A stretch of 53,490 nucleotides of DNA from Vibrio agarilyticus (GTDB taxonomy: Bacteria > Pseudomonadota > Gammaproteobacteria > Enterobacterales > Vibrionaceae): NCBI RefSeq assembly GCF_012641465.1, contig NZ_JABAIK010000023.1, positions 1 through 53,490 of the forward strand, in the 5' to 3' direction. The notes below the pieces were generated by a model that searched no databases, was not told where the DNA came from, and saw only the letters and a program-made list of their open reading frames with translations. This document shows, piece by piece, positions 9,501-18,556 of the stretch; position 1 is the first letter of the stretch; each line of letters begins with the position of its first letter. The translations under genes and the position numbers were made by a program.

Positions 9501-10955
9501 ATGGAAAAACCGCTGACTCGCATTATGCTGGGCCGCTCCTATTGGGACCCTGAAATTGTGGTGGATACCACATCATACCCAGGTCGCCCAGAGGCGGTAA
9601 CACTGAATGCCTCGGTGAACATTGAAACGTCGGGCTCAGCAGTTAGCTATACCGCAGGTAACCGTCAAGCCACAGGTTTATGGGCACCACAGCTTGAAAC
9701 TGTTACGGTTTCTGGTGGTGTTCCCGCAACGATTACTGTGATGTTAGCCGACGATTTGACCGGACTTTCAAACCATGAGACGGCGCTCAAACGTCCACCA
9801 CGAATGCAAAAACAGTTTGCGTACGATGGCGTGAGTTTGTCATTTAGTGTGCCTTATGGTGGATTGATTTATGTTCAGCCAAACACTCAAGGTGAGACTG
9901 CCAGTTCCTTTAATTTTAATGGCGTGGTAAAAGCCCCGTATTGGAAAGAGGGTGTTTGGGTGAATGAAGCATCATCGCCCGCGCCAATTGCGGAGATCGA
10001 TACCGGTGATTTCCTTTACACCACGCCAAGCGGTAATTTAGCGCGCAGCGATATTGACGAGTTTGCTCGCAAAATGAATCTGTTTGGTGATGCGATCAAT
10101 GATTTTTATGGCCGAGATGAAATCACCGCGGTAGGTCAGCACCGCCGCTTTACTTATCCTGAATTGAAAGGGTTCCGTCATCACTATGTGAACGATGTGC
10201 AAATCTCGGTGGGGGCTGCGCACTCAGGCTATCCGGTAATGGCGTCTGGATTTGATGCCAGTGCAGAAACCATTAGCATGGAACCGTTAAACAGTTGGCT
10301 ACTGTGGCATGAGTTTGGTCATAACGTTGCAGCCGCGCCATTTAACGCTCCTGGTAGCACGGAAGTGACCAATAATTTGCTTGCTTTGTACATGCAAGAG
10401 CATGAAGAGCGTGGTGATGCTGCGAAAATGGTACGTTTGACGTTTGATATTCAAAAAGCGCCACTTTGGCTCAGTCAGAACTCAGGGCATGCATGGGCAA
10501 ATGGTGATGCAGGTATGCGCTTAGTGATGTTCGGGCAGTTAAAAGTGTGGGCCAAAGCCAATTTTGCGATTGACGATTGGTATCAGACAGGCGTGGAAAA
10601 GCCGAGCGTTTATGGCGCAGATGAAGGCTGGAATATGTTCAAGTTAATGCATCGTAAAGCGCGTGGTGACGTGCAGGGCGATAGTGGTAAGAACTTCTGT
10701 AGCGCCTCTGTAACCGGGTTGTCGAATGGCGATCTGATGATGGTATGCAGTTCATACGTGTCAGGCTATGATCTTAGCGCGTTCTACACCGCGTGGAATG
10801 TGGGTGAAAAATCCACCACGTTGGCCAATGGCGATGTGCAATATGAAGGTGGTATTAGCGATAAAGGCCATGCGGTAATGGAGGAGTTGCAACGAGCTGT
10901 TTCATTGAAATCCACCTCAGGGAATGATCCGCTAGCGGTGAATTCGATTCACTAA
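6549..10955 (+). CDS. acfD: AcfD/SslE-like M60 metalloprotease lipoprotein
   Basis: A 1468-residue secreted lipoprotein resembling V. cholerae AcfD and E. coli SslE/YghJ, large surface mucin-degrading proteases exported by type II secretion. It has a lipoprotein signal with lipobox ISGC (Cys16) and a Pro-rich linker right after the cysteine. A long region of small-domain and FAD/GATase-like sequence runs from about 30 to 1000. The C-terminal M60 domain covers about 1130-1420. The zinc site HEFGHN is at residues 1254-1259, with a downstream Glu in the TEVTNN segment, the usual M60 pattern, so the enzyme should be active. In V. cholerae acfD is near the tcp island; here it stands between an EamA transporter and ahpF with no tcp or acf neighbours. 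The start has no strong ribosome site. A strong terminator follows. Confidence 0.9.
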   Translation: MKKFHLTLLAVAISGCGTDDAVNDPHPVPPTGPVPPTLYTANLVTSGIAISGDVECNGDALSDGIFTVEQGAAFSCTFGAVDLGSYIAPEPNPKAAVANSQSLTSFDVADIKGENATRVLKSIDANPADSDIQLALIDSYDIADVFTQLDDQSAVDAFLTPKVEDATDEVGKAPSSHVDPNVVPAVTPGASNSLDANFVSANAESALVYQPSAEAAANTRAVLTDANGVPLVGVSFFSQGATGITDANGEFDYVWGDELTFGLDTFEFGRIRGNKLDFKLTDVSESAVAKANIQSLIERYTTLSGATRQVPSIVLDTFALYPNVINELINFNLPNGGEIDDSGFHLPNEFNQQFDNGLTKVVDQAIQAKLPRMTQTMFDLASAPQVIATEPSGYVTETLKQMFDQVTTFHVFHDNGSFYGASGYARGMRSLNMNNRAFPVVSARTDINKNQNFGEPQAWSRDGKPYIATHPTIVMPAVPTISKENAVYGLPFVTAGEIGAGKVLFMGNGMYPSILSCPENYWVNGALSIDSAAQTCSTNPNAYVNANHDDNGSMATFFSNVFKWFNQGNSTSGLNIATNIDKGYASWVSTTEGREYDFFVNPAFGFGSVETLSSGGYAGLSPETTPILLLQAYPPLVIGDGMTQQFVADLDHPNLTQDDIAALIAYVHAGGNILFMDGIQTQNPEPIARLADAAGVAIGGTNVAHTDQVNCGSSYYCHGDSLTPNLHAQGEHDMVVLERFEDIAGEGQPYTVQDDGSVEWVDDPTKIVFGIPQYEVAKLDADGNPVIGDDGLPEMVSKYARIFVQTEQEKTAAIAELQAAFPSYPLCNHDYQYEFNCIEVRQGDGITDRGNYGRADFDRYEISSDTIAALVKSSNLGDNVEALYHHEMYYRTKGAQGTRLSETQLNQTYDSLSVWMWNDNNYGYDGSHHHDELGFQTAVEFLNCYTSNAHGQGASCPAELKASLESLSMLHANGELNPSYPLNYMEKPLTRIMLGRSYWDPEIVVDTTSYPGRPEAVTLNASVNIETSGSAVSYTAGNRQATGLWAPQLETVTVSGGVPATITVMLADDLTGLSNHETALKRPPRMQKQFAYDGVSLSFSVPYGGLIYVQPNTQGETASSFNFNGVVKAPYWKEGVWVNEASSPAPIAEIDTGDFLYTTPSGNLARSDIDEFARKMNLFGDAINDFYGRDEITAVGQHRRFTYPELKGFRHHYVNDVQISVGAAHSGYPVMASGFDASAETISMEPLNSWLLWHEFGHNVAAAPFNAPGSTEVTNNLLALYMQEHEERGDAAKMVRLTFDIQKAPLWLSQNSGHAWANGDAGMRLVMFGQLKVWAKANFAIDDWYQTGVEKPSVYGADEGWNMFKLMHRKARGDVQGDSGKNFCSASVTGLSNGDLMMVCSSYVSGYDLSAFYTAWNVGEKSTTLANGDVQYEGGISDKGHAVMEELQRAVSLKSTSGNDPLAVNSIH

Positions 10956-10967
10956 GTAAGAGCCAAT

Positions 10968-11004
10968 AAAAAGCCCCGATTAGAGTGACTAATCGGGGCT
11001 TTTT
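10968..11004. terminator. Bidirectional rho-independent terminator
   Basis: A 16-bp stem (AAAAAGCCCCGATTAG paired with its complement) with a 5-base loop, then a T-rich run. It is flanked by T-runs in both directions and lies between the convergent acfD-like gene and ahpF, so it should end both transcripts. Confidence 0.93.
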
Positions 11005-11022
11005 TCTTTTTAGTTTAATTGG

Positions 11023-12591
11023 TTACGCTTTTTGGCGGATAAGGTAATCAAATGCGCCTAGGCTTGCTTTTGCACCTTCTCCCATCGCAATGATGATCTG
11101 TTTGTAAGGCACTGTGGTGGCATCACCGGCTGCGAACACGCCTTCAAGGCTGGTTTCGCCACGGCTACCGACTTCAATTTCGCCGCGTGGAGAGAGAGCA
11201 ACTTCAGAGTCTTTTAGCCATTCTGTGTTTGGTACCAGACCAATTTGAACAAAGATACCTGACAGTTCAATCTCTTTGATTTCATCTGTGTTGCGGTCTT
11301 TGTACTTCAAGCTTGTTACGCGAGTACCGTCACCGACAACTTCTGTGGTTTGCGCCATGGTGATGATGTCAATGTTTGGCAGTGAGTTCGCTTTGTCAAT
11401 AAGCACTTGGTCTGCGCGAAGGACGTCTGCGAATTCCAGAACTGTTACGTGTTCTACGATACCAGCAAGGTCAATCGCCGCTTCGATGCCTGAGTTACCC
11501 CCACCGATAACCGCCGTCTTCTTGCCTTTGAACAGTGGGCCGTCACAGTGTGGGCAGTACGCGACACCTTTGTTGCGGTACTCTTGCTCACCCGGAACGT
11601 TCATTTCACGCCAGCGTGCACCAGGGCTTAGGATGACACTCTTACTTTTGAGCGTCGCGCCGCTTTCAAGTTGGATGTGAATCAAACCGTCTTCAGTGTG
11701 CGCCGCGCCCATGAGTTTCTCAGCTTGTTGCTCAGTCACGACATCTACGTCGTACTCTTTGAGATGTTCTGCTAAGTCGGTTGCTAACTTTGGACCTTCA
11801 GTGCGTTTTACCGAAATGAAGTTCTCAATTGCCATGGTGTCCATAACCTGACCACCAAAGCGTTTAGCCACAACACCAGTACGAATTCCTTTACGAGCGG
11901 CGTAGAGAGCGGCTGCGCTACCACCAGGACCACCGCCGACAACCAGCACGTCGTAGGGATCTTTTTCGCTCAGTGCTTTCGCCGCTTTCTCGCTCGCGCC
12001 GTCATCCACTTTGTTGAGGATTTCAGTCAGAGACATGCGGCCTTGACCGAATAGCTCACCATTCACGAATACGCTTGGCACAGCCATGATATCGCGTTGT
12101 TTCACTTCATCTTGGAACAAACCGCCGTCAATCATGGTGGCTTTCACTTTCGGGTTGATCGCCGCCATCATGTTGAACGCTTGAACCACGTCCGGACAGT
12201 TTTGACACGACAGTGAAATGAAGATTTCGACGTCGAGATCTTTGTCTAGTGCTGCGATTTGCTCAATCACTTCTGGTTCTAGCTTGATTGGGTGACCGCC
12301 AGAATGGAGCAGTGCCAATACCAGCGAGGTAAATTCATGACCCATTGGTAAGCCAGCAAAACGAAGCGCCGTGCCTTTTGCTGGGTTAGTGACCGCCATT
12401 ACCGGTTTGCGCGCGCTGGCGTTGTCATCCCGCTCGACGGTGATGAAATTACTCATTTCAGCAATTTGATTAGCAAGTGCCAAAATATCTTGTGAGGCTT
12501 TGCTTTCATCTAGACTAACCACTAAACGAACGTCTTGTTTTACATTAGCCAGATATTGTTTGAGTTGTTGTTGGATTGCTTGGTCTAACAT
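11023..12591 (-). CDS. ahpF: Alkyl hydroperoxide reductase subunit F (AhpF)
   Basis: A 522-residue flavoprotein disulfide reductase that passes electrons from NADH to AhpC. The N-terminal double-thioredoxin domain carries the redox pair in [11 protein letters not shown] (about residue 130). A linker leads to an FAD domain starting with [19 protein letters not shown], the thioredoxin-reductase active site YCPHCDGP, an NAD motif [10 protein letters not shown] and the C-terminal FAD motif GVFAAGD. The ATG at 12591 gives the usual MLDQ-type N-terminus and length close to E. coli AhpF (521). A GTG nine bases upstream is possible but less likely. ahpC lies upstream on the same strand, separated by 303 bp that include a family A repeat. 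Confidence 0.97.
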   Translation of the reverse strand: MLDQAIQQQLKQYLANVKQDVRLVVSLDESKASQDILALANQIAEMSNFITVERDDNASARKPVMAVTNPAKGTALRFAGLPMGHEFTSLVLALLHSGGHPIKLEPEVIEQIAALDKDLDVEIFISLSCQNCPDVVQAFNMMAAINPKVKATMIDGGLFQDEVKQRDIMAVPSVFVNGELFGQGRMSLTEILNKVDDGASEKAAKALSEKDPYDVLVVGGGPGGSAAALYAARKGIRTGVVAKRFGGQVMDTMAIENFISVKRTEGPKLATDLAEHLKEYDVDVVTEQQAEKLMGAAHTEDGLIHIQLESGATLKSKSVILSPGARWREMNVPGEQEYRNKGVAYCPHCDGPLFKGKKTAVIGGGNSGIEAAIDLAGIVEHVTVLEFADVLRADQVLIDKANSLPNIDIITMAQTTEVVGDGTRVTSLKYKDRNTDEIKEIELSGIFVQIGLVPNTEWLKDSEVALSPRGEIEVGSRGETSLEGVFAAGDATTVPYKQIIIAMGEGAKASLGAFDYLIRQKA

Positions 12592-12692
12592 AGTTATCAC
12601 TACCTAAATAAAATGGTTACTGTAGATAAAATCTAAAAGGGGAGAGCGCGTTAAGGAGATGGTCGTCAAGGTATCTCACTTAACGTGCTCTC

Positions 12693-12835
12693 TATACCCG
12701 TCCTACTTGAAGTTGCAGCGTTTTTCTTTAGAAAATTAAGGGGCTTGCACTCTCGAACCTCATCACATAGTCGGCCTATGCTCAGAGGCTTCGCTCGTTT
12801 GCCGCCTACCTGCAACTCCATGTTGTTTGGGTATA
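12693..12835 (+). repeat. Family A intergenic repeat, copy 2
   Basis: About 143 bp, starting TATACCCGTCCTACTTGAAG and ending TGTTGTTTGGGTATA, with the central CACATAGTCGGCCTATG palindrome shortened. It occupies about half of the 303-bp ahpC-ahpF gap. Apart from this repeat I see no gene or clear terminator in that gap. Confidence 0.9.
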
Positions 12836-12894
12836 TTTTATGGCTCTAATCAGAAATGGGGGATATGACTGATTAGAACCTAAATTTCAGTGGC

Positions 12895-13452
12895 TTAGAT
12901 TTTGCCAACTAGGTCTAATGATGGCGCTAGAGTCTCTTCACCTTCTTTCCATTTCGCTGGGCAAACTTCACCTGGGTGCGCTGCAACGTATTGAGCAGCT
13001 TTTACTTTGCGTAGTAGGTCTTCTGCGTCACGACCGATACCTTCAGCTGTGATTTCCATAGCTTGGATAGTACCTTCTGGGTCGATTAGGAAGGTTGCAC
13101 GGTCTGCAAGACCTTGGCCTTCACGCATTACACCGAAGTTGTTAGTGATGTTGCCTGTTTGGTCGCCCAACATGTAGTACTGAATCTTACCAATGGTGTC
13201 TGAGCTGTCGTGCCATGCTTTGTGCGTGAAATGCGTGTCAGTTGATACTGAGTAAACTTCTACGCCACGTTTTTGTAGCTCTTCATAGTGGTCTGCTAGG
13301 TCGCCTAATTCCGTTGGGCATACAAACGTAAAGTCTGCTGGGTAGAAGAAGAAGACTGCCCATTTACCAAGAACATCTTGCTCAGTGACTTCAACGAATT
13401 CGCCGTTTTTGTACGCGGTAGCTGCAAATGGTTTAATTTTAGTGTTGATCAT
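12895..13452 (-). CDS. ahpC: Alkyl hydroperoxide reductase subunit C (AhpC, 2-Cys peroxiredoxin)
   Basis: A 185-residue typical 2-Cys peroxiredoxin that reduces hydrogen peroxide and organic hydroperoxides in the cytoplasm, recycled by AhpF. The peroxidatic Cys45 lies in [14 protein letters not shown], the resolving Cys164 in [10 protein letters not shown], and the helper Arg is in the [12 protein letters not shown] segment. The C-terminal tail after Cys164 is long, as in peroxide-sensitive bacterial AhpC. Its upstream region holds an almost complete OxyR-type site (13529-13565), so peroxide induction is likely. The start at 13452 is preceded by AAAAGGAACC. ahpF is downstream on the same strand. 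Confidence 0.97.
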   Translation of the reverse strand: MINTKIKPFAATAYKNGEFVEVTEQDVLGKWAVFFFYPADFTFVCPTELGDLADHYEELQKRGVEVYSVSTDTHFTHKAWHDSSDTIGKIQYYMLGDQTGNITNNFGVMREGQGLADRATFLIDPEGTIQAMEITAEGIGRDAEDLLRKVKAAQYVAAHPGEVCPAKWKEGEETLAPSLDLVGKI

Positions 13453-13528
13453 GATTAGGTTCCTTTTGTTTTTGACCTGTTGTTCTGTTTACGGGATTTA
13501 TCTTCGCACTTTGGTTTGATTAAGAAAA

Positions 13529-13565
13529 GTTGCTTGTTTCTATATGATTGATAGGTAAAAGCTAT
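13529..13565 (-). promoter_or_regulatory. OxyR-type binding site upstream of ahpC
   Basis: On the ahpC strand the order is ATAG-N7-CTAT-N7-ATAG-N7-CAAC. This matches the OxyR tetramer pattern of four quarter-sites at 7-base spacing; three are perfect and the fourth is degenerate. It ends about 77 bp before the ahpC start, the usual distance for OxyR activation. Confidence 0.75.
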
Positions 13566-13737
13566 CAAGGCTATGGCTATGGTAGCGCGAGACAACACGA
13601 GAAGAAGATGCAAGCGTGTTTCAAGCGGACGTATGTCGCGTGTTATCGGTCGCAGTTAACGGGTGGGTGAATTTCGCATTAAGAAACCAAAGGTTAGACT
13701 TTTCGTCTTAGATAAAACGTGCCGTTGGGCACGGATG

Positions 13738-13860
13738 CTTATATTTGAAGTTGCAGCGGTGCACTCACAACCCTCCTCACATAGTTTATCTATGTTCACG
13801 AAGTGCTCAGGGGCTTTGCGCGCTTGTCGCCTACCTGCATCTTCAAGTTGTTTGGGGATA
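13738..13860 (+). repeat. Family A intergenic repeat, copy 3 (left end lost)
   Basis: Matches other family A copies from TTGAAGTTGCAGCGG to TTCAAGTTGTTTGGGGATA, but lacks the TATACCCGTCC left end. The centre shows CACATAGTTTATCTATGTTC. A small hairpin CGTGCCGTTGGGCACG (13718-13733) lies just before it. The repeat sits in the gap between ahpC and the M16 peptidase gene; the rest of that gap holds the ahpC control region. Confidence 0.85.
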
Positions 13861-13912
13861 CGTTTTAATAAATAGAAAACACCCAAGAAATAGACGTCAG
13901 TAAGGAAACCTA

Positions 13913-16702
13913 ATGAAAGACATTCAACGCATAGCGATGTTGACTTTGATAATACTCATCACCGCTTGTCAATCGCCGCCTCCCAATGTACCCATTGAGA
14001 GGGACGCCAATTGGACCCAAGGGCAATTGACCAATGGCGTGACCTACGCAATTTACCCAACCAGTGATACAACGATATCACTGCGAATGCAGGTCAAGGC
14101 AGGCTCGCTGGATGAGCAAGATAATCAGCTTGGTTACGCGCATTTTGTTGAGCACATGGCATTTAATGGGTCGCGCCATTTTGATAAAAACCGAGTTGTG
14201 CAGCGTTTTGGTCAAGATGGTGTTGGCTTTGGGCCAGACTTAAATGCGTATACCAGTGGTTTTGTCACCGTCTATAAGCTTGACTTGCCTCACGATAATG
14301 CCCTTGATGATGGGTTGCTTTGGTTTCGAGATATTGGCGATGGGCTGACGTTCGACTCACGAGAAGTTGAAAAAGAAAAGGGCGTTATTATTAATGAGTA
14401 TTTGTCGCATTATTCTAAGGATAAACCGATACCTCAACAGCTATATGATAACTATATTGCGGAAAGTCAATTAGCCAAGCGCCCACCGATTGGGACGTTA
14501 GATTCCATTAAAGCGGTCACGCCCGAAGGACTGCGCACGTTTTATCAGCAGCATTATCAGCCAGAACGAATTCATCTTGTAATAACGGGCGGTGTAAAGG
14601 CTCAAGATGTGCTCGACGAAATTGAACGTCGTTTTGGTGATTGGTCATCACAAAGCAATAGTAATGCATCGAATGAAAAGCCACTTGTTGAATCTGTGCG
14701 TGAGCTGACGGCGAAACCGCAAAGTAAAGTGTTAGTCGGTCGAGAAGCGCCCAGTTTGCACTGGGGGCGCAATCTTGGCGACATTACAGTGGTGAATACG
14801 GAACAGCAGCTTTCGCTGTGGCGTGATGAACTGATGATGGCGCTGATTCAAACCCGTCTTCAACGCGCGTTTAGTGATGCAGCGATTGCAACGCTATTTA
14901 TATACAGTCATAACGTGCCGCTTGACTGGTATCGATTAGCCGAAATGGGGGTCTCTTTTCCCGCCGATCAGCAAAAGTTGGCCCATGATACCTTCATTCG
15001 AACATTGCGAGAGTTGAGAGATCATGGCATTTCGACGCAAGAGCTTGAGGATGCTCTATCGGTCTATCACGCTCGCTTGGATAATCTCAATAATGAATGG
15101 GAGCTACTCAAACCCAATGACTGGGCGGATAGGCAAGTTTGGGCACATCAACATGGGGAGGTGGTGCAATCACAAGCTCAGTTGCAAAGGCAGTTGCAAC
15201 AGTTTATTCACCGCTCTTCGCGCTCTAAAATCAACCAAGCCATGAGCGCTTTTTTGAGCCCAGAACCGATTTGGACCATTGGACAACAAGACGCCGTGGA
15301 ACCGAGTCAATCTCAGTACGATCTGGCGCAAATCAAAACTAAGATGGTGCAGCCTGCGAAAAAACCGCTCGCTCTTGCACCAACTTCAACTGATTTAACA
15401 CCGCCAGCGGAGAATGGCGCGATTGTGTCGATGCGTCAACACAACGCCAAAACCAGTGTGTGGCAGTTATCGAATGGGATTGAAGTGTGGTTTGAGCGTG
15501 ATAAAGAGATTGGCAGTCGCGCCGTGGTCTATTATGGCTCGCAAGGCGGTTTTGCCACGCTACCGAGGCGACTCATCGCACCCGCGAGTGTATTTGTTGA
15601 TGCAAAGATTCGATCAGGTCTAGGAACAATGGACAGCGTCGCCGCCAAGCGTTATTTCAATAAACGCGATATGTCGGCCTTTATTGCTATTCAAGACACT
15701 GGTGTGGGGGTGCAACTGACATTGCCAAAGCACCATTTAAGCAGCGCATTGCACACGCTGAACAACATTGTCGCAGAGCCGAATGTTGAACTCAATTCGC
15801 TTTTAGCTGCCAATCAGGCAACGCGTGAACGATGGACGCAATGGCTCGAAAGCCCAGAAGGGGAGTTGGCAAAAGAGGTCAATGAGCAGCTGTTTTCTAG
15901 CGAAAGCCGAAAACGATTTGTCAGCCCTTATCAACTTTCAGGCGTGACACTTGATGACATTGCGCAAGTGCATCAACACGTATTTGGTACGTTGCAAAAC
16001 AGCAAAGTGGTGATCATTGCTGATCTGGAACCAGAGCAGATTGCGCCATTATTACGCCAGTATGTGGCTTCAATTCCGTTAGCAGAATCAGTTCCGATTG
16101 ATTATCAGCTCGATTACACGCCTTTTACCCAAGCAATAGTGCGTTTGCCTTTTGGTGAAGCAGATAAAGCGACCGTGTCAAAAGCGATAGTAAGCCCACT
16201 GACAAACACGCGTAGCCGTCAAGATTTATTGGTGATTGATATTTTGCAAGCAAGCTGGAATCATCTTTTGACTAAGCAGTTACGTGAAGCTCAGGGCTTG
16301 AGTTATTCACCACAAGCGTATTGGGTCAGCTCGGATCATGACACTATCGATATGTGGGGCATTGAGGTGCAAACTCAAGCGAGTGATGTGGATAAGGTGA
16401 ATCAAGCGCTTTCACAGGTGCAGTTGCAAATGGCGAATGGATTGAGTGACGCTCAATTTACCGCTGCCAAAGCGGAGGTGAAAGTGATGCTAGATAAAGT
16501 CGCGAATGACTACGTGGAACGCGGTTATGCTTATACACGTTTTCTTGTGCAGCAATATACAACCAATCCGAGTGAAGAATTTGCGACTGCACTGGAAAGC
16601 ATCACCTTAGAAGATGTCAATCAGGCCGCCAAGCGAATGTTTGGTGAGCAGAGTCACCAAACGGTATATCAGTTGGTTCCAACTGTGACAGCACAAAATT
16701 AA
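13913..16702 (+). CDS. M16 family zinc peptidase lipoprotein
   Basis: A 929-residue pitrilysin/insulinase-type peptidase with the usual two M16 units in one chain. The signal peptide ends in LITAC (lipid Cys19), so it is anchored in the outer membrane, facing the periplasm. The inverted zinc motif HFVEH is at residues 77-81, with the second-shell Glu in the EKEKGVIINEY segment about 75 residues later, so the N-terminal unit looks catalytic. The C-terminal unit (about 520-929) lacks the motif, as expected. Start at 13913 is preceded by TAAGGAAAC. It converges with modF, 26 bp apart. Such proteins degrade peptides; the exact role is unknown. Confidence 0.92.
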   Translation: MKDIQRIAMLTLIILITACQSPPPNVPIERDANWTQGQLTNGVTYAIYPTSDTTISLRMQVKAGSLDEQDNQLGYAHFVEHMAFNGSRHFDKNRVVQRFGQDGVGFGPDLNAYTSGFVTVYKLDLPHDNALDDGLLWFRDIGDGLTFDSREVEKEKGVIINEYLSHYSKDKPIPQQLYDNYIAESQLAKRPPIGTLDSIKAVTPEGLRTFYQQHYQPERIHLVITGGVKAQDVLDEIERRFGDWSSQSNSNASNEKPLVESVRELTAKPQSKVLVGREAPSLHWGRNLGDITVVNTEQQLSLWRDELMMALIQTRLQRAFSDAAIATLFIYSHNVPLDWYRLAEMGVSFPADQQKLAHDTFIRTLRELRDHGISTQELEDALSVYHARLDNLNNEWELLKPNDWADRQVWAHQHGEVVQSQAQLQRQLQQFIHRSSRSKINQAMSAFLSPEPIWTIGQQDAVEPSQSQYDLAQIKTKMVQPAKKPLALAPTSTDLTPPAENGAIVSMRQHNAKTSVWQLSNGIEVWFERDKEIGSRAVVYYGSQGGFATLPRRLIAPASVFVDAKIRSGLGTMDSVAAKRYFNKRDMSAFIAIQDTGVGVQLTLPKHHLSSALHTLNNIVAEPNVELNSLLAANQATRERWTQWLESPEGELAKEVNEQLFSSESRKRFVSPYQLSGVTLDDIAQVHQHVFGTLQNSKVVIIADLEPEQIAPLLRQYVASIPLAESVPIDYQLDYTPFTQAIVRLPFGEADKATVSKAIVSPLTNTRSRQDLLVIDILQASWNHLLTKQLREAQGLSYSPQAYWVSSDHDTIDMWGIEVQTQASDVDKVNQALSQVQLQMANGLSDAQFTAAKAEVKVMLDKVANDYVERGYAYTRFLVQQYTTNPSEEFATALESITLEDVNQAAKRMFGEQSHQTVYQLVPTVTAQN

Positions 16703-16728
16703 TCTGTTAGTTCTCAAAGATATTAGGG

Positions 16729-18177
16729 TCAACAGACCCTAGCTTGATAACATTGATGTTGATGATCAAATGTGAATTCAAGGTAATTTTGAACGCTGTC
16801 TAAGCCATCTTCTTGATAGTGAGAAACGTAAAGAAGCTGGCTTAGATTTTCGCTTGCGATAAGCTCAAGAGTATTTTTGACCAATTGGCGTCCAAGATAA
16901 TCAAGTCCCTGATACGGCTCGTCTAAAATCAGCAGTTCAGGCTGTTTTACGAGAGCTCTCGCGATAAGTAGCAGCCGCTGTTGACCATATTCAAGTGTTT
17001 TAAATGGCGTTTTTTCGTTGTGCGTCATATGAAGCAGAGTCAGCCACTCCTTGGCAGTATCGATCTGTTTTTTACTCGGTTGGGTGTACAAACCAATCGA
17101 GTCATAAAAACCGGATAAAATCACTTCAATCGCGCTGCAATTTACTCGATATTGAAGATGCAGCGCAGAAGAGACCATACCAATGTGCTGCTTTATCTCC
17201 CATATGGTTTCACCACTACCACGTTTTTTACCAAAAATCTGAATATCATTGCTGTAGCATTGTGGATGATCGCCAAATATGAGGCCCAGTAGCGTGCTTT
17301 TACCGCAGCCATTAGGCCCTTTAATTTGCCAATGTTGACCTTGATTAATACGCCAATTTAAATTCGTAAAGATGGTTTTCTCTGTGTAGGCGACTTTGCC
17401 ATTTTTGATCTCGAAAATCGGGTCATCAAATAATGAAGTATGTTGATGGCGGCGGATCAGAGCAATCATCTCGGCGCTTTGAGCCTGAGATTGCGATTTG
17501 AGCTGTGCAATAATTGGGTGACAATCCCAACGCGCTTTATTCATGGTGCTTTCAAGTTTCCCTTCAACAAAGAGGGCAATTTGGGTGACCCAGCAGGGAA
17601 TGTCTGACTCGCGGGAAAAGGTCATCATTAGCGTGATAGATGGAGCGAGCGTTTCAAGATAGCGGGCTAAATTGGCGCGGTGCGCGATATCGAGCCCCGC
17701 AAAAACATTATCAAGCAGCAGTAGCTCGGGCTTTGTTGCTAAAGCACGCGCTAACATGACTCGCCGCGTTTCGCCTGTCGAAAGCTGACGAAATCCACTT
17801 TGCGCTAGGTGAGTAAGGTCAAGATCATTCAGCAGAGTTTGAGTTAAATCCGGGTCTTGGCAAATCTCAAAAACCAATTGATAAACGCAAGTGCCAGTGT
17901 CTATTCGGTCAAGAAAATCACTGTTATCTTTTTCAAGTTCCGATTCCAGTAAGCGCTGCTGCTCGGCTAGCGAGACTTGCGCTATTTTACATGCACCCTC
18001 TGTGATCTTTCCTGATTCAGGCTCAAGCTCGCCGCAGAGAAGATCACCGAGAATGGCACCAATATCGCCATCGGCGCAAAAAAGGCCCCAAGATTGACCC
18101 GGTTCTATGTGCCACTCTTTAATGCCGAGTGTGACGTTTTTTGAGGTCGCCGTAATGTCGTGAAATTGAATAGCCAT
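16729..18177 (-). CDS. modF: ModF-like twin ABC ATPase with degenerate first domain
   Basis: A 482-residue protein with two ABC ATPase domains and no membrane part, matching E. coli ModF in order and in segments such as GDHPQCYSNDIQIFGKKRG and GSGETIWEIKQHIG. The second domain is complete: Walker A GPNGCGKST (about 286-294), signature LEYGQQR, Walker B LLILDEP and SHYQED. The first domain has lost the Walker A lysine region (FCADGDIG, about 33-40) and has Asn157 where the catalytic Glu should follow LLLLD, though its LSTGET signature (132-137) remains. E. coli ModF keeps a normal first P-loop. No modABC genes are nearby; the role of ModF is poorly known. Confidence 0.9.
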   Translation of the reverse strand: MAIQFHDITATSKNVTLGIKEWHIEPGQSWGLFCADGDIGAILGDLLCGELEPESGKITEGACKIAQVSLAEQQRLLESELEKDNSDFLDRIDTGTCVYQLVFEICQDPDLTQTLLNDLDLTHLAQSGFRQLSTGETRRVMLARALATKPELLLLDNVFAGLDIAHRANLARYLETLAPSITLMMTFSRESDIPCWVTQIALFVEGKLESTMNKARWDCHPIIAQLKSQSQAQSAEMIALIRRHQHTSLFDDPIFEIKNGKVAYTEKTIFTNLNWRINQGQHWQIKGPNGCGKSTLLGLIFGDHPQCYSNDIQIFGKKRGSGETIWEIKQHIGMVSSALHLQYRVNCSAIEVILSGFYDSIGLYTQPSKKQIDTAKEWLTLLHMTHNEKTPFKTLEYGQQRLLLIARALVKQPELLILDEPYQGLDYLGRQLVKNTLELIASENLSQLLYVSHYQEDGLDSVQNYLEFTFDHQHQCYQARVC

Positions 18178-18264
18178 GTTCTCATCCGTGAATCTTATTT
18201 ATGCCGATTATCGGCAAAGGTGTGGCAAAAAGACACCGATTTTACGGTGAATAGAGGCGGATGA

Positions 18265-18429
18265 TATACCCAAACAACGTGAAGATGCAGGTAGGCGACC
18301 AGCGAACAAAGCTTCTGAGCACCTCGTGAACACCTCGTGAACATAGATAAACTATGTGATGAGGTTTGTGAGTGCCCGTCCCTTCATTTTTTAAAGGAAA
18401 GCGCTGCAACTTCAAGTAGGGCAGGTATA
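18265..18429 (-). repeat. Family A intergenic repeat, copy 4 (with internal duplication)
   Basis: About 165 bp in reverse orientation, from TATACCCAAACAACGTGAAG to TCAAGTAGGGCAGGTATA. It carries a tandem duplication of ACCTCGTGAAC next to the central palindrome, which explains its greater length. It lies between the modF start and the tRNA operon terminator and fills most of the 296-bp gap. Confidence 0.9.
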
Positions 18430-18440
18430 GGCAGATATGA

Positions 18441-18469
18441 AAAAAGCCATGTCTTGCGACATGGCTTTA
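18441..18469 (-). terminator. Terminator of the tRNA-Ser-Phe-Asn operon
   Basis: On the minus strand AAAGCCATGTC pairs with GACATGGCTTT across a 4-base loop and is followed by a T-run. It begins a few bases after the tRNA-Asn CCA end. Confidence 0.92.
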
Positions 18470-18473
18470 AAAG

Positions 18474-18549
18474 TGGCTCCTCCTGCTGGGCTCGAACCAG
18501 CGACCTGCGGATTAACAGTCCGTCGCTCTACCAACTGAGCTAAGGAGGA
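18474..18549 (-). tRNA. tRNA-Asn(GTT)
   Basis: 76 bases with encoded CCA. Acceptor TCCTCCT, D-arm TAGCTCAGTTGGTAGAGC, anticodon loop CTGTTAA with GTT, and T-arm GGTTCGAGCCC. Last gene of the operon. Confidence 0.98.
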
Positions 18550-18556
18550 ACAAATA

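Noticed and set aside
13656-13886. Minus-strand frame of 76 codons and a plus-strand partner of 70 codons
   Set aside because: Both read through the family A repeat. The same peptide pieces (NIDKLCDE-type) recur at other repeat copies, as expected of repeat DNA rather than a gene.
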